This document shows positions 41,691 through 49,509 of a DNA stretch of 64,000 nucleotides, one piece after another. Numbering within the stretch: position 1 is the stretch's first letter; each line of letters opens with the position of its first letter. The notes under the pieces were generated by a model. The model was not told the origin of the DNA, did no database searches, and worked only from the letters and a program-made list of their open reading frames with translations. The stretch is from Arthrobacter sp. GTDB taxonomy: Bacteria; Actinomycetota; Actinomycetes; Actinomycetales; Micrococcaceae. Both the position numbers and the translations under genes were made by a program. The stretch covers positions 62,001 to 126,000 of the forward strand of contig NZ_JAPSHJ010000008.1 in the NCBI RefSeq assembly GCF_031179985.1, read 5' to 3'.

Positions 41691-43003
41691 TTGATCCCCT
41701 CGTCAGTCATGTTCAGCACTGCCCTCACACTCCAGCCGCCGCCTGCCCCGGGACCGGCGTCCACTGTGCCGTTATAGATTCCTGCCCGTTCCTTCATTCC
41801 TTCGATTCCCTGGCCGGTCCCGGTCTGGCCCTGTCCCGCCTGAAGGTGGTGGATGGTCTGATGGCCGTTTAAGGACTGGCCCGACGGCGTACTCCCCTTC
41901 CCGTCGTCAGTTACCTCGATGGTCACCCGGGAGCCGTCCCGGACAATTTTTGCCTCCACCCGGCCTAAGCCCCGGCCATACCGGAGCACATTGGTCAGTG
42001 ATTCCTGCACTATCCGATAAACGGTGAGCTGGAAGGCTGCGTCAGCCGGAAGCGCCGGCCCGGTATGCGAAAAGTGCAGCGGAAGTCCGGCTGTACGGAA
42101 CCCGTCGAGGAGCTTGCCCAGCGTGGCACTTCCAGCAAGAGGTTCGCGAGGAGATTCTCCGGGGGCGTCATTCCGCAGGACGCCCAGCACGCGGCGCATG
42201 TCTGCCAAAGCCGTCCTGCCGGTTCGTGACAGTTCTCCGAGAACCTCACCAGCTTGTTCCGGGCTCCTTTTAACCGCGACGGCGGCACCGTCCGAAAGGG
42301 TGACCATCACGGTCAGGGAATGGGCTATGACGTCGTGCATTTCCCGGGCTATCCTGTTGCGCTCATTGACGGATCCCAGCTGGGCTGCCCGCGATGCCCA
42401 TGCAGCAATTTCCTGCTCGTGAAGGCGCCGCTGGCGCACGGAAAAGCCGATGCCGGCAGCGATGACGTTGGAAAGTGTGATGGTGATGCCGGCCACGAGG
42501 CTGACCAAATGCAGATCATTTCCTGCCCCTCCAGCGTTCGCGGGAAGGGGCCCCACCAGCATCAGGAAGTAGACCAGGGAAAGCGGCGTCGTGGCCAGGG
42601 CCAGCGCCACGAGGGCAAACCGTCGGGTATGGGCAACAGCCAATGCATAGAGGGCGAACCATAAGCCGGCGGAGACGTTTGATCCCCAGGGATGGAGCAT
42701 GGTGATTGCCACTTCAAGTATCGCAACCGCTGTCACAACCATGGCCGGCTGATCCCGGCGGGCCAACAGCACCACGGCGAGGGTGCCCATCAGAGCTATA
42801 CCCGCCCAGTCGCCGTCGTTCGCCGCCTCAACGATGGTGGGCGTAACCAGCAGCAGATAGCACGCAGCAACCAGGAGGTCCACCAAACGGGGCCGCCCAT
42901 GCAAGTAACGCCGCAGGCGGCCCCGCCGGCGGGCAGTAATCTCGGCAAAGGACGCGTCGACAGGTGTGGCCGACGCGCCCTTTACCGGCGCTATTTCACT
43001 CAC
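41687..43003 (-). CDS. NarL-type sensor histidine kinase
   Basis: A 438-residue kinase with about six N-terminal helices (45-190) and little extracytoplasmic sequence, typical of intramembrane-sensing kinases next to ABC exporters. The HisKA_3 box is NRIAREMHDVIAHSL with His223; the ATPase domain has VQESLTNVLRYG (N box), VTDDGKG and GQGIEGMKERAGIYNGTVDAG. It follows the permease gene by 18 bases and overlaps the response regulator by 4. Trigger unknown; relatives respond to cell-envelope antibiotics (DesK/LiaS type). Confidence 0.92.
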   Translation of the reverse strand: MSEIAPVKGASATPVDASFAEITARRRGRLRRYLHGRPRLVDLLVAACYLLLVTPTIVEAANDGDWAGIALMGTLAVVLLARRDQPAMVVTAVAILEVAITMLHPWGSNVSAGLWFALYALAVAHTRRFALVALALATTPLSLVYFLMLVGPLPANAGGAGNDLHLVSLVAGITITLSNVIAAGIGFSVRQRRLHEQEIAAWASRAAQLGSVNERNRIAREMHDVIAHSLTVMVTLSDGAAVAVKRSPEQAGEVLGELSRTGRTALADMRRVLGVLRNDAPGESPREPLAGSATLGKLLDGFRTAGLPLHFSHTGPALPADAAFQLTVYRIVQESLTNVLRYGRGLGRVEAKIVRDGSRVTIEVTDDGKGSTPSGQSLNGHQTIHHLQAGQGQTGTGQGIEGMKERAGIYNGTVDAGPGAGGGWSVRAVLNMTDEGIK

Positions 43004-43021
43004 TTCTGAATCAGATGCTGG

Positions 43022-43909
43022 TTACACGTCCCGTTTTTTCAGCAGGACCATGGCCAGGATCACTGGAACAACAACCCAGGCGCCGAGCACCAGGGCCGCC
43101 TGCCAGACTTCGAGCGTGTCCGGCAGGTGTTTGACAGCAGTCATCGGCTCCACGGTATTACCTGGCAGGTATTTCCTAATCTCTTTGGCGACGTCGCCTT
43201 GGATGATCTGCAGTGCAATGGGAGCCACGAAGAACAGACCGACAAGGCTCATGATGCCGCCGGCGGAGTTCCGGATGATGCTTCCCAGTGCCAGACCGAT
43301 GGCAGCCACCGCCGCAACGTAAACGCTGCTGACCAGCAGGAGTTTCACGGACTGGGAACTGGCGAGGTCAAGTTTGAGGTCGTAGGAGTCCAGGATAGGA
43401 AGCGCAACGAGTCCAGCCAGGAACGAAGATACCGCCGTTAGCACGAAGGAGGCCACCACCACCACAATCAGCTTGGCTACGAATGCAGGCAGCCTCTTGG
43501 GCACGGCCGCGAACGTGGAACGTGCCATGCCCGTGGTGAACTCCGAACTCATCAGCAGCACACCCAGTGAGCCCAGGATCAATTGGGCAAAGGCGATGCC
43601 GGAGGTGGGTACGGTGATTGCCAGGTCGCCTCCTTGAGCCGCTATCGCGGCAGCGGCCTCCGGATCACTCAGGGCCTGCTCGGCGAAGGTGCCGGTTCCC
43701 CAGCCTGTCAGGGCGCCAAAGCCCACCATGACAAGCAGCGTGCAGGCCAACAAGATCAAAGTGGATGTAAGGGTACGGAACTTGATGAACTCGGAATTCA
43801 GGACCCGTAAAAAGCTCGGGCCGGGTCCGACGCCAGCTGCAGTTCCGCGACGGCTCGGTGCCGGGGTTGATGGGTTCAGTGACGACGTATTCACGTTTGA
43901 TGTGGTCAT
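43022..43909 (-). CDS. ABC-2 type transporter permease
   Basis: A 295-residue membrane subunit with six predicted helices. FLRVLNSEFIKFRTLTSTLILLACTLLVMVGFG, LLMSSEFTTGMARSTFAAVPKRLPAFVAK and the final VVPVILAMVLLKKRDV match ABC-2 permeases such as those of multidrug and bacteriocin immunity systems. The start lies 3 bases after the stop of the ATPase gene, so the pair is co-translated. Likely exports or removes a membrane-active compound. Confidence 0.9.
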   Translation of the reverse strand: MTTSNVNTSSLNPSTPAPSRRGTAAGVGPGPSFLRVLNSEFIKFRTLTSTLILLACTLLVMVGFGALTGWGTGTFAEQALSDPEAAAAIAAQGGDLAITVPTSGIAFAQLILGSLGVLLMSSEFTTGMARSTFAAVPKRLPAFVAKLIVVVVASFVLTAVSSFLAGLVALPILDSYDLKLDLASSQSVKLLLVSSVYVAAVAAIGLALGSIIRNSAGGIMSLVGLFFVAPIALQIIQGDVAKEIRKYLPGNTVEPMTAVKHLPDTLEVWQAALVLGAWVVVPVILAMVLLKKRDV

Positions 43910-43912
43910 GGC

Positions 43913-44857
43913 TTAGTTGCCTCCGGCCTGAACAGGAGTAGGGGCTCCCGCAGTGATCAGCGAGTGGTATTCGACCTCGTCCTTGGTCAGCTCCATATAG
44001 GCTTCCTCAAGGCTTGCCTGCAACGGCGTGAGTTCGTAGATCATGACGCGGTTCTCGAGGGCAATGCGAGCGATCCGGCGTGGATCAAGCCCGGTGACCT
44101 CCAGCAATTCGGGCTCCTGGACCTGGATGGCTACACCATCCCCGGCGAGGATGTTCATCAGATGCTCTGGCTGGTCAGTCCGCACACGCGCCCGGCTCTG
44201 TCCCTTGCCGTTGATGATCTCCTGGATAGGAGCATCAGCAATGATCCTGCCTCGGCCGATGACGATGAGATGGTCCGCGGTGACTGCCATCTCGCTCATG
44301 AGGTGGCTCGAGAGAAAAACAGTCCGACCTTCCGCAGCCAGATATTTAGCGAGGTTCCGGACCCACACGACGCCTTCAGGATCAAGTCCGTTGACCGGCT
44401 CATCCAGAATCACCGTTTGCGGATCGCCCAGGAGGGCAGCGGCAATTCCGAGCCGCTGACCCATGCCCAGGGAGAATCCCTTGACCTTCTTCCTGGCCAC
44501 CTCGGAGAGCCCGGTCATTTCGATGACCTCGTTGACCCTCTTTTTCGGGATGCTGTGCGTGGCTGCCATGGCCAGCAGATGGTTGTAGGCCGTGCGCCCT
44601 GTGTGGACGGCCTTGGCATCCAGCAGGGATCCGATTTCGCGAAGCGGGGCTACGTGCTTGGCGAACGGAACACCGTTCACCGTGACGGATCCCGACGTCG
44701 GCCGGTCAAGTCCCATGATCATGCGCATGGTGGTGGACTTGCCTGCACCGTTGGGCCCCAGGAAGCCGGTGACCCGGCCTGCCTCGACCGTGAAGCTGAC
44801 AGCGTCGACGGCGGTTTTGTCACCGTAGATTTTTGTCAGGCCTTTTGCTTCAATCAT
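43913..44857 (-). CDS. ABC transporter ATP-binding protein (bacitracin/multidrug type)
   Basis: A 314-residue ATPase. Walker A GPNGAGKS (34-41), Q-loop region, signature LGMGQRLGIAAALLGDPQ, Walker B VILDEP, D-loop NGLDPEG and the switch histidine in FLSSHLMSEM. The C-terminal extension (about 225-314) fits the DrrA/CcmA-like exporters. AAAGGA lies 8 bases before the ATG. First gene of the operon ATPase, permease, kinase, regulator. Confidence 0.93.
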   Translation of the reverse strand: MIEAKGLTKIYGDKTAVDAVSFTVEAGRVTGFLGPNGAGKSTTMRMIMGLDRPTSGSVTVNGVPFAKHVAPLREIGSLLDAKAVHTGRTAYNHLLAMAATHSIPKKRVNEVIEMTGLSEVARKKVKGFSLGMGQRLGIAAALLGDPQTVILDEPVNGLDPEGVVWVRNLAKYLAAEGRTVFLSSHLMSEMAVTADHLIVIGRGRIIADAPIQEIINGKGQSRARVRTDQPEHLMNILAGDGVAIQVQEPELLEVTGLDPRRIARIALENRVMIYELTPLQASLEEAYMELTKDEVEYHSLITAGAPTPVQAGGN

Positions 44858-44945
44858 GGAAGCTTTCCTTTGGGTAGCAGTGAATGCGAGGTGCGTTGGT
44901 ATGCAACCTCCACGCTACCCACGCTCCACCGGAAAATCGCCCGTC

Positions 44946-44987
44946 TCAGGGATGATTCAGGGGCGAATCAGGGTAGTCCGATCGGAC
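44946..44987. promoter_or_regulatory. three 11-base-spaced TCAGG repeats and a palindrome upstream of the ABC/two-component operon
   Basis: TCAGG starts at 44946, 44957 and 44968 (period 11 bases, one helical turn). GATTC / GAATC (44954-44969) forms a dyad over two of them. GTCCGATCGGAC (44976-44987) is a perfect 12-base palindrome next to the stop of the upstream PAP2-kinase gene. They lie 90-130 bases before the ATPase start, in a position suited to an activator; NarL-type regulators are known to bind phased short repeats. Confidence 0.5.
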
Positions 44988-44992
44988 GATCC

Positions 44993-46489
44993 TCAGGGCT
45001 CGGGGGAGTAATACGTCAGTGCGCCGCGCCGCACTGTGAACTCCACGCTGCGGACCCCGGGGATAGCCTCACCGTCCACCGCGAGAGTCAGCGGGGTGCC
45101 GCTTGCCTCGACCCTGATCCTGGTGGCCTCGCGAAGATGGGTGATTTTCGACGTCGCCACAGTCCCGGTGAGAACCGACCACAACAGGCGCAGCCTGGCA
45201 AAAGATTCGTCAGCAGTAATGAGGCGGAAGTCCAGGACGCCGTCGTCCATTACCGGCCGCACCAAGGGAGCGTGGTCCCGGGGGAAGTACCTGCCCCGGC
45301 CCACGTACAGCATCCAGAGCTTGTGATGCACTCCGTCCACGAACAAGGTTGTGGGGGTGCCGGCAGCGAATGTGCGGAGCATTGCTACTACGCCTGCAAG
45401 GGGCTTACCCATGCTGGGCTGAAGATGCTCCCTGCGCCTGACCATATCGGGATACAAACCGATGCTGGCGGTGTTCAACATCGTCAGCGCAAGGCGCTCG
45501 GGATTGTCGGGTAAGCCGCGTTCCACCACAACATGGCCAACATCTGCCCGGGCTGCCTCACCCTTTTCAGCAGCATTCAGTGCCAACGTGAGGGTGGACG
45601 TGCCTGCATCGCGGGCGAAGTGATTGAGAGTCCCGCCAGGCAGCACGAGCAGGGGCAGTTTTTCTGCCACGGCGCATGCAGCGGCGGCGCCCACAGTGCC
45701 GTCCCCACCCCAGACTCCTAAGGCTTCCGTTCCGGGATGGGTGCCAACGGCCCGGATTGCAGCTACCAAATCGTCATCCTGACCAACCTGCTGTATATAC
45801 GCTGATGGGAATACTTTTTGCAGGGCGGCTACTGTTTCCGGGCCGTAAGATCCACCAAGCGTGTTGACGGCGACACTTAGCCCGAGTCCGCCCGCTATCT
45901 CGGGGGCATGGGTTCGGTTTCGCCGTGTATCAGGAAACGGGGGCCTGACCGGCCACCACTTTCTGGTGACCAGAGCGGCTCCCGCTCCGATGGCAGACCC
46001 GAAGAGCACATCAGATGGCCAGTGGGCGCCTGTATGCACTCTTGAGTATGCAACTCCGGCAGCGACAGGAGCGATTGCTGCTCCGATCACGGGGTGGACG
46101 AAACCGGCTCCCACGGCGAAGGCCACCGCTGAAGCCGAGTGCCCGGACGGCATAGAAGAACTGGTCGGTTGCGGATGAACGAAACGAAACACCGGCAGGT
46201 GCTCTGGCAGGGGGCGGGCGCGCGGCAGCAGGGTTTTGAAGCCGAGGTTAGTCACAGCAGAAGCCACGCCTTGCGCAATAAGGCCGTGAAGGGCAGCACG
46301 ACGCGGCCTGCCCTTGAAGATGGCCAGCACAGCAGCTGCGGCAAACCACAGCTTGCCTTTGTTGGCAACGGCGGACAGCCGACGGAAGAAGTCGTCGTGT
46401 TCACCTCCGGGGAAACCCGAAATGGCCCTGACGAGTGCCCTGTCCAGACGGGCAATCCTTCCCGGCCCCCTCCTCAGCATCCTTCGCAT
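44993..46489 (-). CDS. PAP2 phosphatase - diacylglycerol kinase fusion protein
   Basis: A 498-residue two-domain protein. The N-terminal PAP2 phosphatase (about 30-180) keeps all three motifs: K85-x6-RP (KTLLPRARP), PSGH (114-117) and SRVHTGAHWPSD with His156. It has membrane helices. The C-terminal half is a DAGK/LCB5-type lipid kinase with GGDGT (261-265), LPGGTLNHFARD and the final DGE-containing beta strands. Phosphatase and kinase of opposite direction on one chain suggest control of a phosphatidate/diacylglycerol or undecaprenyl lipid pool. Such fusions are known in actinobacteria; substrate unknown. Confidence 0.9.
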   Translation of the reverse strand: MRRMLRRGPGRIARLDRALVRAISGFPGGEHDDFFRRLSAVANKGKLWFAAAAVLAIFKGRPRRAALHGLIAQGVASAVTNLGFKTLLPRARPLPEHLPVFRFVHPQPTSSSMPSGHSASAVAFAVGAGFVHPVIGAAIAPVAAGVAYSRVHTGAHWPSDVLFGSAIGAGAALVTRKWWPVRPPFPDTRRNRTHAPEIAGGLGLSVAVNTLGGSYGPETVAALQKVFPSAYIQQVGQDDDLVAAIRAVGTHPGTEALGVWGGDGTVGAAAACAVAEKLPLLVLPGGTLNHFARDAGTSTLTLALNAAEKGEAARADVGHVVVERGLPDNPERLALTMLNTASIGLYPDMVRRREHLQPSMGKPLAGVVAMLRTFAAGTPTTLFVDGVHHKLWMLYVGRGRYFPRDHAPLVRPVMDDGVLDFRLITADESFARLRLLWSVLTGTVATSKITHLREATRIRVEASGTPLTLAVDGEAIPGVRSVEFTVRRGALTYYSPEP

Positions 46490-46625
46490 TTCCCCACCCT
46501 ACAACCGAAGGCTCGTTGGGGATTTGCAGGGCTTTGGTCGGGCATGGCGTCGGGGAAGGCACGCCCGTTGGATCATCGGTTCGATTTCCCGGTTGCTTGA
46601 TGGGGCGAATGGTTAGGATGAATCA

Positions 46626-47342
46626 ATGACGCGCGTCCTCGACCCGCAACGCTATTCCCCAGGCCCGGTAATCGCGGCCAGTACGGCCCTGCTCTCAGTG
46701 ATGACCGTTCTGGGCGGCCTGCTCATGGCCAACAAGGTGGATCCACCCTTCCTGGCCCTGGACAACGGATGGCATCAGTTTGTGGAGAGGCTGCGCAGCC
46801 CTGCGTGGGACGGCATCAACGAGTTCCTTAACGTGGCGGGCTACCGCGGAATCTATGTGCTTCACGCATGCCTCGTCATCATTCTGCTGGTGCGCCGAAG
46901 GCCCCAGGCTGCCGTTTTCTCCGTTGTCGCCGCTGCCTCTGTGGCGCTACTGACTCAGCTGATCAAGGCGGGGATTGGCCGCGGCCGTCCGTCAAACACC
47001 ATCGTCCTCACTGATACGGGTTCTTTTCCGTCCGGGCATGTCTCCGCCACGGCCGCATTTCTGCTGGTGGTTGCACTCCTGATCGGACGGCTGTGGATGT
47101 GGCTGCTGGCCATTCTGGGAACACTCACCATGATGGTCAGCCGGACGTACCTCAGCGCGCACTGGCTGATGGACACCCTGGGTGGCGCGCTGCTCGCCGC
47201 CGCCGTAGTGCCCCTGGTCTGGCTGATGTTTCAGGGCGCCTGTGTACGGGAAAACACGGACGCCCGCAGGTTGCTTACTTGGCGTGCAAGGGCTTCGCGG
47301 CGCCAGCGAGCAGCAAGGCAACCAGGATCGGGGCGAGGATAG
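46626..47342 (+). CDS. PAP2-type membrane phosphatase
   Basis: A 238-residue membrane phosphatase with five or six helices. Motifs are KAGIGRGRP (K-x6-RP form), FPSGHVSATAAF and SRTYLSAHWLMDTLGG with the catalytic His. It would dephosphorylate phosphatidate, undecaprenyl diphosphate or similar. TAGGAT ends 6 bases before the ATG and contains AGGA, so leader or leaderless cannot be decided. Divergent from the PAP2-kinase fusion, and its last 68 bases overlap the convergent MFS gene. Confidence 0.9.
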   Translation: MTRVLDPQRYSPGPVIAASTALLSVMTVLGGLLMANKVDPPFLALDNGWHQFVERLRSPAWDGINEFLNVAGYRGIYVLHACLVIILLVRRRPQAAVFSVVAAASVALLTQLIKAGIGRGRPSNTIVLTDTGSFPSGHVSATAAFLLVVALLIGRLWMWLLAILGTLTMMVSRTYLSAHWLMDTLGGALLAAAVVPLVWLMFQGACVRENTDARRLLTWRARASRRQRAARQPGSGRG

Positions 47343-48465
47343 CAAGGAGTGCAAAGTGTATTCCCGTGAGGTCCCCGAGGTATCCGAGCAAGGGCGGGCC
47401 GGCCAGGAACGACATGTAGCCTATCGTCGACACCACGGACACCCGTGCGGCGGCGTGGCGGGGATCATCTGCAGCGGCTGACATCCCCATGGGGAAGGCA
47501 AGGGCGGCTCCCACGCCCCAAAGAGCGGCCCCCGCCACGGCCAACCACACATTTCCTGCCAGGACGAAGAGACCCAGACCGGCGGCTGCCGCAGCCATGC
47601 TGGCCCGCAGCACCGCCACCCGGCCATAGCGATCGATGACCATTCCGCCTGCAAACCGCATCGCGGTCATGGCGAGGACAAAAACAGCAAAGAGCAAAGC
47701 GCCCGCGGACTCGGTTGTGCCTAGTCCGTCAACTGATGCTTTGGCGATCCAGTCATTTCCTGCGCCCTCCGTCAGGGTAGCGCCGAGGACCACCACGCCA
47801 ATCAAAAGGGTCCGCCCGTCGCGCCAGGCAGAAGGTCCCTTGACGGGCTTGGGTTCCCCGTCCGCGGGCCGCTCTGCCACGATATGGGGAAGGAAGTAGC
47901 GGGGCACCACAAGGGTAAGGACGGCAACCAGGCCGGCGATGACCAGCAGGTGCACGGGCAGGCTTACGCCAAGGTTGGACAGGGCCGAACCAATCAGGGC
48001 TCCGACAAAAGCACCGCCACTGAAAGCCGCGTGGAACTGGGGCATGATGGTCCGCTTAAGCCGGTGTTCGACGTCGGCCCCTTCAATGTTCTGGGCGACG
48101 TCCCAAAGTCCGATGCCCATTCCGAAGAAGAACAGGGCCAGGGCGGTAGCCGGAACGGACTCCGCCAAGAGGGACAATGCAACACCTGTGCCGGCCAGCG
48201 CTGCGAGAACCCCGCTGGCGCGAACAGTGTTGGCTGTCCCGATCCGCCCGACAACCCACCCTGCGGTGGGCAGGGCAATCAGCGAGCCAATGGCCGTACA
48301 CAGGAGCAGCGTGCCCATCTGACCCGACGTCAGGTTCAGGATTTCGGTGACAGCGGGGATCCGTGCCGCCCAACTGGCAAAGACCAGCCCGTTCACCCCG
48401 AAAATCAGGAAAGTGGCGACGGATGCCGCTTTCAGGCTGGGGCCGGTTGCGATGCTGACACTCAT
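47275..48465 (-). CDS. MFS transporter
   Basis: A 396-residue twelve-helix major facilitator. FLIFGVNGLVFASWAARIPAVTEIL and LPTAGWVVGRIGTANTVRASGV (loop 2-3) at the start, and AMRFAGGMVIDRYGRVAVLRASM in the second half, resemble the fucose-permease/YbjJ-like branch. Its last 68 bases overlap the 3' end of the PAP2 gene in antisense. It begins within the last codons of the DeoR-type regulator gene (4-base overlap), so the regulator and transporter form one operon; a sugar or polyol substrate is the best guess. Confidence 0.87.
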   Translation of the reverse strand: MSVSIATGPSLKAASVATFLIFGVNGLVFASWAARIPAVTEILNLTSGQMGTLLLCTAIGSLIALPTAGWVVGRIGTANTVRASGVLAALAGTGVALSLLAESVPATALALFFFGMGIGLWDVAQNIEGADVEHRLKRTIMPQFHAAFSGGAFVGALIGSALSNLGVSLPVHLLVIAGLVAVLTLVVPRYFLPHIVAERPADGEPKPVKGPSAWRDGRTLLIGVVVLGATLTEGAGNDWIAKASVDGLGTTESAGALLFAVFVLAMTAMRFAGGMVIDRYGRVAVLRASMAAAAAGLGLFVLAGNVWLAVAGAALWGVGAALAFPMGMSAAADDPRHAAARVSVVSTIGYMSFLAGPPLLGYLGDLTGIHFALLAILAPILVALLLAGAAKPLHAK

Positions 48466-49262
48466 ACAGTCACTACTTTCACCGAGTACGTCTCGAGTTG
48501 TGCAAGTTCTTCAGGAGTGAGGATTCTGTCCGTCACGAGGACATCAATGGACGGCAGGGCTGCTACGAGTGCAACAGCATTACCGTTCCACTTTGAGCCG
48601 GCGCAGGCAACAACCACCCTGGCCGCCGACTCCAGGCCAGCGCGCTTGACGGCGGCGTCGTCCACGTCATGGGCCAGCAGACCGTCCTTAAAGTTGAGGG
48701 CGCAGGGTGTCACCACGGCGGTATCGAACCTGAGGGAGCGGATGGTTCTTTCCGCCAACGGTCCACGGAAGGAAAACTCGCCCGGAATCAGGCTTCCGCC
48801 GGGGAGCAGCAGTGCCGGCCGATGTCCGCTCTGCCAATCATCCACGGCCAGTACGTTCACGGACCGCAAGGACATCGGCATCAGGGTAAGTTCACGCTGG
48901 CGCAGTTGACGGGCAATTTCTGTTGCCGTGGTTCCGCTGTCCAGCCAGACGTGTTCACGATCGCTTAAAAGGGAGGCTACACCTGCCGCAATCCTGACTT
49001 TGATCGCCTGGTCCTCAAGTTCCCGCTGACCATAGCCCGGGTTTTCGCCCCGCAGGACCAGGCTTTTTGCGCCGCCGTGGATCCGCCGGAGTACACCGTG
49101 CCCTGCCAGCACCTCAAGATCCCGGCGGATGGTGGCTCCCGAGGAACTGCATTCAGCGATGAGCTCCTCGACGCTGACCTCATCCCGTTGGCGCAGAAGC
49201 TCTGCAATCAGACGGTGTCTTTCTTCAGTCTTCACGATCAAATGATAGTCCGAAGTGATCAT
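48462..49262 (-). CDS. DeoR/GlpR family transcriptional regulator
   Basis: A regulator of up to 266 residues. The N-terminal helix-turn-helix is RHRLIAELLRQRDEVSVEELIAECSSSGATIRRDLEVLAGHGVLRRIHGGA; the C-terminal DeoR sensor domain has VWLDSGTTATEIARQL and RFDTAVVTPCALNFKDGL, the sugar-phosphate-binding pattern. The start is unclear: ATG 49262 lies within a dyad and lacks a ribosome binding site, while GTG 49235 (VKTEERHR) gives the usual family N-terminus. It is co-transcribed with the MFS gene and probably represses it. Confidence 0.9.
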   Translation of the reverse strand: MITSDYHLIVKTEERHRLIAELLRQRDEVSVEELIAECSSSGATIRRDLEVLAGHGVLRRIHGGAKSLVLRGENPGYGQRELEDQAIKVRIAAGVASLLSDREHVWLDSGTTATEIARQLRQRELTLMPMSLRSVNVLAVDDWQSGHRPALLLPGGSLIPGEFSFRGPLAERTIRSLRFDTAVVTPCALNFKDGLLAHDVDDAAVKRAGLESAARVVVACAGSKWNGNAVALVAALPSIDVLVTDRILTPEELAQLETYSVKVVTV

Positions 49263-49270
49263 TTAGTCAC
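49240..49270. promoter_or_regulatory. dyads at the start of the DeoR-type gene, probable operator
   Basis: AAATGAT (49240-49246) and ATCATTT (49258-49264) form a perfect inverted repeat with 11 bases between; GTGA (49255-49258) and TCAC (49267-49270) form an overlapping one. Both cover the start region of the regulator gene, as expected for autorepression. Confidence 0.5.
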
Positions 49271-49412
49271 GCTTGGTGGCGGTTCTACTACCGTAGTGGT
49301 CAGCTCAACGCGTACGCCGGACGAAGTAACGTACGACGTCGGCCGCAAAACCGGGGAATGGGTGACTTACGCCGTCGATGGGTCCGAGGGCAAGCGCAAA
49401 ACTTTCATATAG
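49242..49412 (+). CDS. possible small protein, 56 residues
   Basis: An ATG frame of 56 codons, divergent from the DeoR-type gene and overlapping its first bases. The product (LGGGSTTVVVSSTRTPDEVTYDVGRKTGEWVTYAVDGSEGKRKTFI) has a plausible beta-rich composition and actinobacterial codon use, but no ribosome binding site is visible before the ATG and I recognise no family. It could be a remnant or chance frame. Confidence 0.3.
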   Translation: MIVRSDHLVTLGGGSTTVVVSSTRTPDEVTYDVGRKTGEWVTYAVDGSEGKRKTFI

Positions 49413-49416
49413 AACC

Positions 49417-49501
49417 CTCCCTCACCTTTCACCCCAAAACGCCAAACCCTCCATCACTGAGTGAGGAAGGGTTTGGCGAAAAGCTGCGAAAGGTGAGGGA
49501 G
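49417..49501. repeat. nested inverted repeat (cruciform) downstream of the ABC-F gene
   Basis: Outer arms CTCCCTCACCTTTC (49417-49430) and GAAAGGTGAGGGAG (49488-49501) and inner arms CGCCAAACCCT (49440-49450) and AGGGTTTGGCG (49468-49478) are all perfect; TCAC / GTGA close the tip. It ends 9 bases from the ABC-F stop. The outer arm CCTCCCTCACCTTTCG-type sequence recurs at the other side of that gene (51239 onward), so this is a local repeat family and may act as a terminator. Confidence 0.75.
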
Positions 49502-49509
49502 CGTTAGGA

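Noticed and set aside
43964..45514. Long plus-strand frame (516 codons) antisense to the ABC ATPase and PAP2-kinase genes
   Set aside because: It is a mirror of two well-supported genes in high-GC DNA; the predicted protein has no family motifs and no ribosome binding site.
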